Source of the DNA: Candidatus Omnitrophota bacterium
GTDB lineage: Bacteria > Omnitrophota > Gorgyraeia > 1-14-0-20-64-10
DNA: 32,865 nucleotides
NCBI GenBank assembly: GCA_016177405.1
Contig: JACOVG010000016.1
Location: 1-32,865 of the forward strand
Direction: 5' to 3'
Every line of letters starts with the position of its first letter. The stretch's first letter is position 1. The position numbers and the translations under genes were made by a program. This document shows, in pieces, positions 6,482 to 14,436 of this stretch. The notes beneath the pieces were generated by a model. It had not been told where the DNA came from. It was given only the letters and a program-made list of their open reading frames with translations, and did not search any database.

Positions 6482-9470
6482 AGCGGGGCAGGTCTTAGGG
6501 GGCCTCAACCCGGAGCAAAACCAGGCGGTCACCGAAACCCAAGGCCCGGTCCTTGTCTTGGCCGGCGCCGGAACCGGAAAGACCCGCGTCATCGCCCACC
6601 GCGTGGCGCATCTGCTGAACCTCAACCCGGATCTTTCCGCCTCCAACCTGCTCGCGCTCACCTTCTCCCGAAGGGCGGCCGAGGAGATGCGCCGACGGGT
6701 CGAGGAACTCCTGGGCCGTTTCGCGGACGACTTGAACTGCTTCACCTTCCACAGCTTTTGCCACCGTTTCCTTCAGGATCACGCCCTCGGATTGGGTCTG
6801 GCGCCGCGGTTCACCCTTTTGGACCGGCTGGAGTCGTGGATCTTCATGCGGCGGCTCCTGCCCGAGTTCAAGCTCAAGGTTCACTGGAATCTCGCCGATC
6901 CCTCCGCCTGCATCGACGGATTCCTGCGCTTCATCGGCCGCGCCAAGGACGAGCTCGTGGGACCCCTCGAGTACGCGGCCTGGGCCTCCACCCTTTCCGA
7001 CGCCCAGGAGAAAGCCGCGGCCCGGGAGATGGAGCGGGTCTACCGGATCTACGAGGAAAGAAAAGAGCAGTCCGGGATGCTCGATTTCGGAGACCTGGTC
7101 GTCAGGACCCTCAAGGCGCTTCAAGACCATCCGGCCCTGCTGGCCCATTACCGGGAGAAATTCCGGTACATCCTGGTGGACGAATTCCAGGACACCAACG
7201 TCGCGCAGATCGCCCTGGTGAGCCTTCTGGCCGGGCCGCCGGGAAACCTCTGCGTCGTGGGGGATGACGATCAAGCGATCTACCGGTTCCGGGGCGCCTC
7301 CTTCGCGAGCTTCCTGATGATGAAGGCGGCCTACCCCCAGGTCCGGGTCCTGAAGCTCACCCAGAATTACCGGTCCGCCCCGGCGATTCTCTCTGCCGGG
7401 GCGCGCCTGATCGCCCACAACGAGCCGGACCGCTTCGATCCCTCCAAGAAGATCTGGACCCAGAATCCCAGCCAGGGGCCGGTCCAGGTGTGGACCTGCT
7501 CCAACGAGGGGCACGAGGCCGCCGCCGTCAGGCAGATCATCGAATCGCTCTACGCGCGCCAGCCGGAGGCCGAAAGGCGGTTTGACCGGATCTCGGTTCT
7601 GTACCGGGCCCACGCCCACAAGGATCTCCTGGTCAAGGAGCTGGAGGGCCGGAAGATCCCCTTTCACCTGGCCCAGGGCATCGAGCTTTTCGAGCAGGAG
7701 GCGATCCAGATGGTCATCGCCTTCTTGAGGGTGGTCCGAAACCCCGCCGACAGCCTCCACCTGTTTCGGATCTTGTCCCACCCGGTCTGGGGCGTTCCGC
7801 TTCAGGAGCTTCTGCCGGCCAACCGGCTGGCCAAGGAGCGCCGGGTGCCCCTGGTGGAGATTCTTCGGTCCAAGGAGCCGGCGGGGTTGAGCGAGACCCT
7901 GGCGGCCGCTTCCGGTGAGCTGTTGCGGGAGATGGAGCAGGCTGTTTCCGGGCCCGGTTTGAGCGACGCGGCGCGCCTGGTTCCCTGGGCGGTGGAATCG
8001 ACCTTCCTGAAGGCTCTTTTCACGCCGGCGCCGGAGCCTGCCGCGATCCGGGCGAGCCCCCTGGCGGCTCTTGGAAAATTCCTCCGGCTGGTTTACCGGT
8101 ACGCGGCCCATCACCCGCGGGCCAAGGGATTGGAGGCCTTCCTTTTCTATCTGGAGGCGATCGAGGAGATTCAAGCCGACCCTTTTTCCGACGAGGAAGA
8201 GGAGCCGGGCGACCGGGTCAGGCTCATGACGGTCCATCAGGCCAAGGGCCTGGAGTTTGACTGGGTGATCCTGCTCTCCCTCATCCAGGGCCGTTTTCCC
8301 TCCAGGGCCCGGCCCGAGCCGGTCCCGTTCCCCATGGCCCTGATGAAGGAGACCCTTCCTTCCGGGGATTGGCACCTGCAGGAGGAGAGGCGCCTGTGTT
8401 ACGTGGCGGCCACCCGCGCCCGGAAGGGCCTGATTCTGATGACCCAGGAGAGGGCCTACCACCGCGCCTCGGTCTTTGCGCGGGAGATGCTGGAGGGGGC
8501 CGTTTCGTCGGAGATCCGGAAAGAGCCGTTTCCCTCCGTCGAACCCCTCGCGTCCGATGAGGCCGCGGAGGCGGCCTCGCCCGCGGTCGAGCGCCAGGTG
8601 CTCAAGCTCCTTTCGCAGGTGAAGAGCCTGCCTGCCGATGACCAGGCTGGATTTGAGGGCCTCATGGCCAAGCTCACCCAGGCGGCTTCCCATCTGCGCT
8701 CGAGCCCCAAGCCCGCCGGGGGTCAACCCAAAGCCCTGAAGCTGCCGGAGGCCTTTAGCTACTCTCAATTGCAGACCTACCGCTACTGCCCGGCGAAATA
8801 CCTCTATGCCTATCTCTACCAGATTCCGGTTCCCGCGACCGCCCAGATGACCTTCGGGCTGGATCTCCACGCGGTCCTCGAGGCCTTCTACCGCCGGATG
8901 ATTGAGACCTCGGAGGTGGCGGGCCTGAAAGAGCTCCTGGCCTCCTTTGAGAAGCTCCACGCGCCGGGGCGCTACGGCGAGGCCGCGCAGGATGAGACGT
9001 ACCGCCAGCTGGGGATCAAGATCCTGACCGATTTCTTCAAGAAACACGAGGGCCGGTGGGAGGCGCCGCTGGCGGTGGAGAAGCCCTTCACCCTGCGCCT
9101 GGGCGATGTGACGATCCGGGGGGTGGTGGACCGGATCGACCGGCTTGCCGGTGGCGGGGTGGAGATCGTGGATTACAAGTCCGGAAAACCCAAAGAGAAG
9201 GCCGACGCCGACGAGCGCCTCCAGCTTCGGCTTTACGCCGTGGCCGCCCAGGAGATCTTCGGCCTGGACCCCCGGCGGATCAGCTTTTACTACCTGCAGG
9301 CCAACGAGAAGCTCTCCTTCGAGGAAGATCCTGCCGCCTTGAGCCAAACCAGGGAGAAGATCCTCGCGCTGGCCAACGAGATCCGCTCGGGCGATTTCAC
9401 CGCCGACCCCTCGCCGGCCAAGTGCCGCTGGTGCGACTTCAAGCGCCTGTGCCCCTCCAGCTTGGCGTAA
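6444..9470 (+). CDS. UvrD/Rep-type helicase fused to PD-(D/E)XK iron-sulfur nuclease
   Basis: Up to 1008 aa. All superfamily 1A helicase motifs are present: LAGAGTGKTR (K47), FTFHSFCHRFL, LVDEFQDTN, VVGDDDQAIYRFRG, LTQNYRS, VRLMTVHQAKGLEFDWVIL and ERRLCYVAATRARKGL. The last 260 residues form an AddB/RecB-like nuclease: FSYSQLQTYRYCPAKYLY, the catalytic IVDYKSGKPK, and a CRWCDFKRLC tail (C994, C997, C1003). With the cysteine in YRYC these could hold a 4Fe-4S cluster as in AddB or Cas4. It is likely a single-chain recombination/repair helicase-nuclease. The start is uncertain: TTG at 6444, 6456 and 6462 are all in frame, none has a good ribosome site, and 6444 is the longest option. Homologous sequence clearly begins at GGLNPEQNQAV. 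Confidence 0.93.
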   Translation: MNSPLPLKARSPEAGQVLGGLNPEQNQAVTETQGPVLVLAGAGTGKTRVIAHRVAHLLNLNPDLSASNLLALTFSRRAAEEMRRRVEELLGRFADDLNCFTFHSFCHRFLQDHALGLGLAPRFTLLDRLESWIFMRRLLPEFKLKVHWNLADPSACIDGFLRFIGRAKDELVGPLEYAAWASTLSDAQEKAAAREMERVYRIYEERKEQSGMLDFGDLVVRTLKALQDHPALLAHYREKFRYILVDEFQDTNVAQIALVSLLAGPPGNLCVVGDDDQAIYRFRGASFASFLMMKAAYPQVRVLKLTQNYRSAPAILSAGARLIAHNEPDRFDPSKKIWTQNPSQGPVQVWTCSNEGHEAAAVRQIIESLYARQPEAERRFDRISVLYRAHAHKDLLVKELEGRKIPFHLAQGIELFEQEAIQMVIAFLRVVRNPADSLHLFRILSHPVWGVPLQELLPANRLAKERRVPLVEILRSKEPAGLSETLAAASGELLREMEQAVSGPGLSDAARLVPWAVESTFLKALFTPAPEPAAIRASPLAALGKFLRLVYRYAAHHPRAKGLEAFLFYLEAIEEIQADPFSDEEEEPGDRVRLMTVHQAKGLEFDWVILLSLIQGRFPSRARPEPVPFPMALMKETLPSGDWHLQEERRLCYVAATRARKGLILMTQERAYHRASVFAREMLEGAVSSEIRKEPFPSVEPLASDEAAEAASPAVERQVLKLLSQVKSLPADDQAGFEGLMAKLTQAASHLRSSPKPAGGQPKALKLPEAFSYSQLQTYRYCPAKYLYAYLYQIPVPATAQMTFGLDLHAVLEAFYRRMIETSEVAGLKELLASFEKLHAPGRYGEAAQDETYRQLGIKILTDFFKKHEGRWEAPLAVEKPFTLRLGDVTIRGVVDRIDRLAGGGVEIVDYKSGKPKEKADADERLQLRLYAVAAQEIFGLDPRRISFYYLQANEKLSFEEDPAALSQTREKILALANEIRSGDFTADPSPAKCRWCDFKRLCPSSLA

Positions 9471-9473
9471 ATG

Positions 9474-9490
9474 TGGTATAATTTGGCCCA
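9474..9490 (+). promoter_or_regulatory. extended -10 promoter giving a probable leaderless mRNA
   Basis: TGGTATAAT at 9474-9482 is a perfect extended -10 element (TGnTATAAT). No convincing -35 lies upstream, which fits extended -10 promoters. The ATG of the SPOR gene follows after 7 nt, the usual distance from -10 to the transcription start, so the transcript would begin at or next to the start codon. No Shine-Dalgarno sequence precedes the ATG, which agrees with leaderless translation. Confidence 0.55.
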
Positions 9491-10038
9491 TGCAGGAGGA
9501 GCTGTTCGACGAGCTCAAGGCCGAACCCAAGCCCAAGGGGATCACGCCCCTCTTCTTCCCGCATCGCTTCCTGCGGGTTCGGATCGCCTATGAGGATCTG
9601 GTCTGCGCGATCCTGGGGCTGTCCCTTCTGGTGCTGGGGGGCTTCTGCGTGGGCGTGGAACGGGGAAAGGCATTGACCGTGGCGCCGGCGGCGGTGAAGC
9701 CTTCCGCTCCGGAGGTGAGCCGCCCGCAGACGGTGGAGGTGGCCTCCGTCTCGCTCAAGTCGGAAGAGCTCACCCGCGGGAAGGTTTCCGCGGCCGTTGC
9801 CTCTCCCGCGGCGGCGGGATCTTATGTCATTCAGCTGGCCAGCTACGTCACCGAGGGCCCAGCCCGCACGGAAGCGGAGCGCCTGCGCCGCCAGGGCTTG
9901 AACGCCCAGGTGGTCGCCAGCGGACGCTATTTTGAATTGAGGGTTGCCGGTTACCGGACCCGCGACCAAGCGGTTTCCACCCTGGCCTCCCTAAGGAAAA
10001 CGTATCACGATGGATTTGTGAAAAAGGTTTCCTCCTAA
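9490..10038 (+). CDS. SPOR-domain inner-membrane protein
   Basis: A 182-aa bitopic protein. Residues 1-35 are cytoplasmic and charged. One transmembrane helix follows (about 37-58, LVCAILGLSLLVLGGFCVG), then an Ala/Pro/Val-rich linker. The C-terminal SPOR domain is at about 108-182 (SYVIQLASYVTEGPARTEAERLRRQG, then YFELRVAGYRTRDQA). SPOR domains bind peptidoglycan stripped of stem peptides and often direct proteins to the division site. The gene has its own extended -10 promoter and a probable leaderless start. It stands just ahead of the small basic protein and SH3b genes. A second SPOR protein is encoded at 15179-15808. Confidence 0.88.
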   Translation: MQEELFDELKAEPKPKGITPLFFPHRFLRVRIAYEDLVCAILGLSLLVLGGFCVGVERGKALTVAPAAVKPSAPEVSRPQTVEVASVSLKSEELTRGKVSAAVASPAAAGSYVIQLASYVTEGPARTEAERLRRQGLNAQVVASGRYFELRVAGYRTRDQAVSTLASLRKTYHDGFVKKVSS

Positions 10039-10040
10039 AC

Positions 10041-10385
10041 ATGTCTCTGCATTCAAGCTTAAAGTCCTCGTCCAAGATGAAGCGGCACCGCTCGGTTCTC
10101 TCCCGGTTGGAGAGGATCCATCGCCTGGCGGGTCAAGGTTTGCTCGACGTGGAGACGGCCCCCCTCTTGGGTTTGCCGAAGGTCAAGCACTTGAGGATCA
10201 GAATCAAGAAGGAGAAGGCCGCCGCGGCCGCTCCCGCGCCGGCTGCCGGGGCCAAGGGCGCTCCTCTCGCCAAGGGCGCGGCCCCTGGCGCCAAGGGGGC
10301 CGCACCCGCCAAGGGTGCCGCTCCCAAGCAGGGAGCGCCTGCCGCCAAGGCGCCGGCCGCCCCCGCCCCCAAGAAGAAAGAGTGA
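10041..10385 (+). CDS. small basic protein (PVC-type) with Ala/Lys/Pro-rich tail
   Basis: A strongly basic 114-aa protein. The first 57 residues (MSLHSSLKSSSKMKRHRSVL, then RLERIHRL and LGLPKVKHLRI) match my memory of a small basic protein family from Chlamydiae and Verrucomicrobia (TIGR04137-like). The second half is a low-complexity tail of AKGAP-type units, repeated about six times, ending PKKKE. The tail recalls histone H1-like or RNA-binding tails, so nucleic-acid or ribosome binding is plausible; this is inference. The start is fixed by the family N-terminus. Only 2 nt separate it from the SPOR stop, and it overlaps the SH3b gene by GTGA. Confidence 0.8.
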   Translation: MSLHSSLKSSSKMKRHRSVLSRLERIHRLAGQGLLDVETAPLLGLPKVKHLRIRIKKEKAAAAAPAPAAGAKGAPLAKGAAPGAKGAAPAKGAAPKQGAPAAKAPAAPAPKKKE

Positions 10386-10945
10386 CCCTGCTGCCCCCTG
10401 GGTCTCTCTGGCGCCGGAACGCGCCGGAGAGAAAAACCGCCGGTTTCTTCCTCGCGGGGCTGGCCCTTCTCGCTTTTGCCCCTTTGATATCCCCGGCTGA
10501 ACCGATCACTTCCTGGTCTGATGAAACGGGACAGCTCGTTCCTTTCGTCGGTCTGGTGACGGGGGATCGCGTCTCCGTGCGGGGGCTGCCGTCTCTTTCC
10601 GGGGAGGTTCTTCTTTCGATGCCGAAGGGCTCCAGGGTCAATGTCCTGGAGAAGCGCAGCGAATGGTTTGGCGTGGCCTTGCCCCCTCAAGTTCCCGTTT
10701 TTGTTTCCAGGGCGTATCTGAAGGCCGGCCCCTCGGAATCGCAGGCGCGCGTGACGGGACGGCAGGTGCACGTCCGGTCCGGACCCTCGGCCGCCTACGC
10801 CTCCCTGGGGTTTCTCGACCGGGAGGCCGTGGTCCAGATCCGTTCCCAGGGCCCCGAGTGGGCGGCGATCGAGCCTCCCGATTTCTGCCGGGGGTGGATT
10901 CATCAATCGTACGTCACTTTTCTTGAGCGGCTGCCAGCCTCATAA
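10382..10945 (+). CDS. secreted protein with two bacterial SH3 domains
   Basis: The 187-aa product has an N-terminal export signal (RRNAPERKTAGFFLAGLALL followed by a small-residue stretch to SPAEP, about residues 10-40). Two bacterial SH3 (SH3b, PF08239-like) repeats follow. Repeat 1 is about 58-113 (DRVSVRGLPSLSGEVLLSMPKG ending with FVSRAYLKAG, allowing small gaps). Repeat 2 is about 122-182 (RQVHVRSGPSAAYASLGFLDRE, ending GWIHQSYVTFLE). SH3b domains commonly bind cell-wall or protein ligands in the periplasm. The GTG start overlaps the stop of the small basic protein (GTGA), and no other usable start exists before the signal peptide. No catalytic domain is present, so it is probably an adaptor. 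Confidence 0.82.
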   Translation: MTLLPPGSLWRRNAPERKTAGFFLAGLALLAFAPLISPAEPITSWSDETGQLVPFVGLVTGDRVSVRGLPSLSGEVLLSMPKGSRVNVLEKRSEWFGVALPPQVPVFVSRAYLKAGPSESQARVTGRQVHVRSGPSAAYASLGFLDREAVVQIRSQGPEWAAIEPPDFCRGWIHQSYVTFLERLPAS

Positions 10946-10958
10946 TAAAGGAAAACCC

Positions 10959-11279
10959 ATGATCACATTGGACGACTTTAAGAAGGTTGAGCTGAAGGTG
11001 GCCAAGGTCCTGGAGGCCAAGCTCCATCCGCAGGCCGACCGGCTTCTCTTGCTGCGGGTGGACGCGGGTGGCCAGGAGAAGGAGATCGTGGCCGGGATCG
11101 CCCGCCACTACACGCCGGAAAGCCTGACGGGGAAACTCGTGGTTCTGGTCAATAACCTGGAGCCGGCCGTGATTCGTGGTGTGGTTTCCAGCGGGATGGT
11201 CCTGGCCGCGTCGGATGGCCAGGGGTTAAGTCTCCTGACCCTCGACAAGCCGGTCGCCGCTGGCGGTGAGATCCGTTAA
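10959..11279 (+). CDS. stand-alone tRNA-binding domain protein (MetRS C-terminal/CsaA-like)
   Basis: 106 aa, corresponding to one EMAPII-like OB-fold tRNA-binding domain. The signatures are ITLDDFKKVELKVAKVLEAK, HPQADRLLLLRVD, IVAGIARHYTPE, LVVLVNNLEPAVIRGV and SSGMVLAA. In many bacteria this domain is the C-terminus of methionyl-tRNA synthetase, where it raises tRNA affinity; free copies act in trans or, in CsaA, as chaperones. No synthetase body lies nearby. I chose ATG 10959 over an upstream in-frame start because AAAGGA lies 7 nt before it and homology begins there. The gene overlaps the epimerase start by 14 nt. Confidence 0.88.
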   Translation: MITLDDFKKVELKVAKVLEAKLHPQADRLLLLRVDAGGQEKEIVAGIARHYTPESLTGKLVVLVNNLEPAVIRGVVSSGMVLAASDGQGLSLLTLDKPVAAGGEIR

Positions 11280-11958
11280 GGGAGTCACTGCCCGCCAGAT
11301 GCGCCGCTTGGACGAGCTCGCCCAGAAGCGCTTCGGCATCCCGGAGCTTATCCTGATGGAGCATGCCGGCGCCGCCGCGGCCCGCGAGGCAAAACCGCTG
11401 CTGCCGCGCGGCGGTTCGGTCCTGGTCCTATCGGGCGGGGGAGCCAACGGAGGAGACGGTTTTGTGGCGGCCCGGCATCTGGTGAATGCCGGCTTCGAGG
11501 TCCGGGTGGCCGTTTTGTCGCGCCCCCGGAAGATCCGGGGCGCCGCGAGGACCAACCTGGAGATGGTCCGCCGGCTGGGCTTGCCTTATGAGTTTCTTCC
11601 GGATGAGAAGGCCTGGGACCGATGGCGAGGCAAGGGCAGGGGTTTTGACCTGATCGTTGACGCCCTCTTGGGGACCGGTTTGAAGGAGAACGTCCGCGAG
11701 CCCTTTGGCTCGGCGATCCGCTGGATGAACCGAAGCGGGATCGCGATCCTTTCGGTGGATCTGCCCTCCGGGATGTCGGCGGATACGGGCCGTCCCTTGC
11801 CGGTGGCGGCGCGCGCGAAGGTCACAGTGACCTGCGGCCTGCCCAAGGCGGGCCTGCTGAAACCCGAGGCCTTGGCCTGCCGGGGAAGGTTGGTGGTCGC
11901 CGACATCGGTTTGCCCAGGGCGCTCACCCGGAGAAAGGGGCCATGGAGTTCCTCCTAA
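11266..11958 (+). CDS. nnrE: NAD(P)H-hydrate epimerase (YjeF N-terminal domain)
   Basis: 230 aa with a complete YjeF_N domain: ARQMRRLDELAQKRFGIPELILMEHAG, the nucleotide loop GGGANGGDGFVAARHL, VDALLGTGL with the catalytic Asp, and LSVDLPSGMSADTG. The enzyme interconverts R and S forms of damaged NAD(P)HX so that a dehydratase can repair it. In many bacteria the NnrD dehydratase is fused behind it; here the protein stops after the epimerase part and no kinase-fold NnrD domain is in the window. It begins at GTG 11266 inside the end of the previous gene and overlaps the M50 protease start by 16 nt, so the genes are tightly coupled. Confidence 0.92.
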   Translation: MRSVKGVTARQMRRLDELAQKRFGIPELILMEHAGAAAAREAKPLLPRGGSVLVLSGGGANGGDGFVAARHLVNAGFEVRVAVLSRPRKIRGAARTNLEMVRRLGLPYEFLPDEKAWDRWRGKGRGFDLIVDALLGTGLKENVREPFGSAIRWMNRSGIAILSVDLPSGMSADTGRPLPVAARAKVTVTCGLPKAGLLKPEALACRGRLVVADIGLPRALTRRKGPWSSS

Positions 11959-12560
11959 GTCTCCTGCTCCTTTTTCCCGTCTTCATGATGGCGGTGGTGA
12001 TTCACGAGGTCAGCCACGGCTGGGCGGCCCTCCGGCTGGGGGACGACACCGCCTTGAGGGCCGGCCGCCTGACCCTCAACCCCCTCAAGCACATCGACCC
12101 GATCGGCACGGTGGTCCTGCCGCTGGCGCTGGTCTTCTTTCGCTCCCCCTTTGTCTTTGGGTGGGCGAAGCCTGTCCCGGTGTCGTTTCTGGATTTGGCC
12201 CATCCCAAGCGGGACATGATCTGGGTGGGCGCGGCGGGCCCCCTTTCCAATTTCCTGATGGCCGGGGCGACCGCCTCGCTCTTGAGGTGGGCGGCTCCCT
12301 TCCTGCCGGAATGGATTCAGGCGCTGGCCCAGTATTTTGTTCTGGTCAATCTCGTCCTGGGAACCTTCAATCTTCTTCCCATTCCGCCGTTGGACGGCTC
12401 ACGGATTCTCGCGGGGATTCTTCCGGCCTCCTGGGCCCGGCGCCTCCTGGCCCTGGAGCCGTGGGGGATTGTTCTGGTCCTGGCGGCCCTTTACCTGGGA
12501 GTCATGGAGAGGTTTCTTTGGCCGCTGGTGAGGCTTCTCTTGAAGGGGCTGGGGGTATGA
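11943..12560 (+). CDS. site-2-protease-type M50 metallopeptidase
   Basis: A 205-aa integral membrane protein with HEVSH (H21, E22, H25) in the first transmembrane helix and NLLPIPPLDGSRIL near the C-terminus, which supplies the third zinc ligand. Between them are GWAKPVPV and GAAGPLSNFLMA, typical of the compact YwhC/Rip-like M50B group. Such proteases cut substrates within the membrane, often anti-sigma factors or signal peptides; no PDZ domain is present, unlike RseP. The specific substrate is unknown. The start ATG lies inside the epimerase gene and the stop overlaps aroB by ATGA. Confidence 0.92.
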   Translation: MEFLLSLLLLFPVFMMAVVIHEVSHGWAALRLGDDTALRAGRLTLNPLKHIDPIGTVVLPLALVFFRSPFVFGWAKPVPVSFLDLAHPKRDMIWVGAAGPLSNFLMAGATASLLRWAAPFLPEWIQALAQYFVLVNLVLGTFNLLPIPPLDGSRILAGILPASWARRLLALEPWGIVLVLAALYLGVMERFLWPLVRLLLKGLGV

Positions 12561-13660
12561 TGCCCACGCCCATCCGGGTGAGAGTCTCTCTGGGGGCGCG
12601 CGGCTACGACGTTTTGATCGGCCGGGGCCGCCTGGAGCGCCTGGGGGCCTGGACCCGGCGGCTCGCGCCGGGCAACAGCGCCGTCATCATCAGCAATCCC
12701 ACCGTCTTGCGGCGCTGCGGCGCCCCGGTGGTGAGTGCTTTGACCCGGGCGGGATTTCCGGTTTCCACCCTGACGATCGCCGACACCGAACGGGCCAAGA
12801 GCATGGCCACGGTCAGCCGATTGCTCGCCGAATTGACCCGCCTCGCGCGGCCGGGTTGGAAGCCGTTTCTGGTTTTGCTGGGGGGCGGTGTCGTGGGCGA
12901 TGTCGGAGGGATGGTGGCCGGGCTTTTCCGCCGGGGGGTTCCTTACCTCCAGCTTCCCACGACCCTCTTGGCCCAGGTGGATTCGGCCATTGGCGGAAAG
13001 ACCGCGGTGGATTTGCCGCAGGGAAAGAATCTGGCCGGCCTTTTCTACCAGCCCCGCGGGGTTTTTATCGAGCTTGATTTCTTAAAGACCCTTCCCGACC
13101 GCCAGTTCCGCTCGGGGTTGGCCGAGATCGCCAAGTGCGCGGTGATCCGGGATCCCAAGCTTTTCGCTTTCCTTGAGCGGACGACCGTGGAGCGCCTGCG
13201 CGGCCGGCCCTCGGAGCTGGCCTGGGTGATCGGCCGCGCCGTGAAGGTGAAGGCCCGCGTGGTTTCGGCCGATGAGTTCGAGAAGAAGGGGATCAGAACC
13301 GTCTTGAACCTCGGCCACACCCTGGGCCACGCCCTGGAGGCGGCCTCCCATTTTTCGAGGGCCTACGCGCATGGCGAGGCGGTGGCGTTGGGGATGAGGG
13401 TTTCGGTTCAGATCGCCGGGACGCTGGGCCTTCTTTCTTTGGCGGAGGCCGAAAGAATCGGCGGGCTCCTCACCCATCTGGGGCTTCCCTCCAGGATCCG
13501 CGCCGTGGCGATGAGGGATCTCCTCTTGGCGATGTCGCACGACAAGAAATGGGCCGAGGGGCTTCAGCGGTGGGTTCTGCCGGCCGCGGTGGGGAAGGTG
13601 GTGGTGCGGCGGGGGGTTCCCTTATCGGTGGTCAAGAGCGCCATCCGGAGTTTCCTATGA
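12557..13660 (+). CDS. aroB: 3-dehydroquinate synthase
   Basis: 367 aa, normal length for AroB, which converts DAHP to 3-dehydroquinate in the shikimate pathway using NAD+ and a divalent metal. Visible motifs are the NAD-binding LLGGGVVGDVGGMVAGLFRRG, the substrate-binding QVDSAIGGKTAVD and GKNLAG, and the metal ligands in LAEIAKCAVI, LNLGHTLGHALE and HGEAVALGM. SHDKKW lies near the end. The start is the ATGATG overlapping the protease stop, since earlier sequence in this frame belongs to another gene. The stop overlaps the rnc start by ATGA. Other aro genes are not in the window. Confidence 0.96.
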   Translation: MMPTPIRVRVSLGARGYDVLIGRGRLERLGAWTRRLAPGNSAVIISNPTVLRRCGAPVVSALTRAGFPVSTLTIADTERAKSMATVSRLLAELTRLARPGWKPFLVLLGGGVVGDVGGMVAGLFRRGVPYLQLPTTLLAQVDSAIGGKTAVDLPQGKNLAGLFYQPRGVFIELDFLKTLPDRQFRSGLAEIAKCAVIRDPKLFAFLERTTVERLRGRPSELAWVIGRAVKVKARVVSADEFEKKGIRTVLNLGHTLGHALEAASHFSRAYAHGEAVALGMRVSVQIAGTLGLLSLAEAERIGGLLTHLGLPSRIRAVAMRDLLLAMSHDKKWAEGLQRWVLPAAVGKVVVRRGVPLSVVKSAIRSFL

Positions 13661-14403
13661 TGCGCCTCTTCTTCCGGGGCCAGCCGCCGCGCGAACGGAC
13701 CAAGGAGCTCCATCAGTTGGAAAAAGCGCTCGGGGTCCGCTTCAGAGACCTGTCCCTCTTAAACCACGCCCTGGTTCACAGCTCTCATTTCTCCTCGGTG
13801 AAGCCCGGCACCATCCCGGGCGACAACGAGACCCTGGAGTTCCTGGGGGACGCGGTCGTGGGCCTGGTGATTTCCGACGAGCTCTACAAGCGCTCGCCGG
13901 TCTCCGCGGCCGTGGGCGATCTGGCCAAGGTGAAGTCCCACGTGGTCAGCCGCGCCTCCCTGGGGAAGATCGCGCAGGAGATGGGCCTCGACCGCTGGAT
14001 TCTTTTGGGCCCGGGCGAGAAGGCGCGCGGGGAGGCGCAAAGACCCTCGGTCATCGGCTCGGCTCTCGAGGCGGTCCTGGGGGCGGTTTATGTGGACCGG
14101 GGGTTTAAGGAGGCCTCGAGGCTGATCCACCGGCTCTTTCACCAGATGGTGGAGGAGTCGGCCTCCGGCGAGTCCGACGCCGACTACAAGTCTCTCCTTC
14201 AGGAATACACCCTGCGCTATTTTCGCGTGACCCCCGACTACCGCGTCGTGGCGGAAAGCGGCCCCGGGCACCGCCGCCGTTTCCAGGTGACGGTGGGCTG
14301 GAGAGGGAAGGTCTACGGTCAGGGCTCTGGCCCCAACAAAAAAGCGGCCTCGCAGGACGCGGCCCAGGTGGCCTTAAATCACTTGCTTTCCCCCCGCCCT
14401 TGA
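13657..14403 (+). CDS. rnc: ribonuclease III with Ser at the usual second-site Asp
   Basis: A 248-aa endonuclease for double-stranded RNA, with an RNase III domain (about 15-170) and a double-stranded RNA-binding domain (about 175-245, ending GPNKKAASQDAAQVALNHLL). The signature NETLEFLGDAV is intact (E58, E61, D65). The second acidic cluster, usually (A/L)D..EA.(I/L)GA, reads IGSALEAVLGAVYVD here: E138 is kept, but the position of E. coli D114 is Ser135 (codon TCG at 14059). RNase III matures rRNA and regulates mRNA decay. It overlaps aroB by ATGA and ends the long overlapping run from the HIT-type genes; a new promoter follows. Confidence 0.93.
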   Translation: MMRLFFRGQPPRERTKELHQLEKALGVRFRDLSLLNHALVHSSHFSSVKPGTIPGDNETLEFLGDAVVGLVISDELYKRSPVSAAVGDLAKVKSHVVSRASLGKIAQEMGLDRWILLGPGEKARGEAQRPSVIGSALEAVLGAVYVDRGFKEASRLIHRLFHQMVEESASGESDADYKSLLQEYTLRYFRVTPDYRVVAESGPGHRRRFQVTVGWRGKVYGQGSGPNKKAASQDAAQVALNHLLSPRP

Positions 14404-14429
14404 GGTAGAGTGTCTTAATTTTAAAGGAG
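14383..14429 (+). promoter_or_regulatory. sigma70-like promoter and ribosome site before the EF-Tu-like gene
   Basis: TTGCTT at 14383-14388 and TAGAGT at 14406-14411 are 17 bp apart, as for a vegetative promoter. AAAGGAG at 14423-14429 is a strong ribosome site 7 nt before the ATG at 14437. The promoter overlaps the end of rnc, and the short AT-rich stretch is unusual for this GC-rich neighbourhood. Confidence 0.35.
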
Positions 14430-14436
14430 CACCCTG

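Noticed and set aside
6495-9545. 1016-codon open frame on the minus strand
   Set aside because: It lies opposite the helicase-nuclease gene, has low-complexity Gly/Leu/Arg/Gln-rich content and no motifs; it is a mirror frame caused by strong GC3 bias.
12161-12556. Upstream extension of aroB by 132 codons
   Set aside because: The sequence lies within the M50 protease gene in another frame, and AroB family proteins begin at the ATGA overlap.
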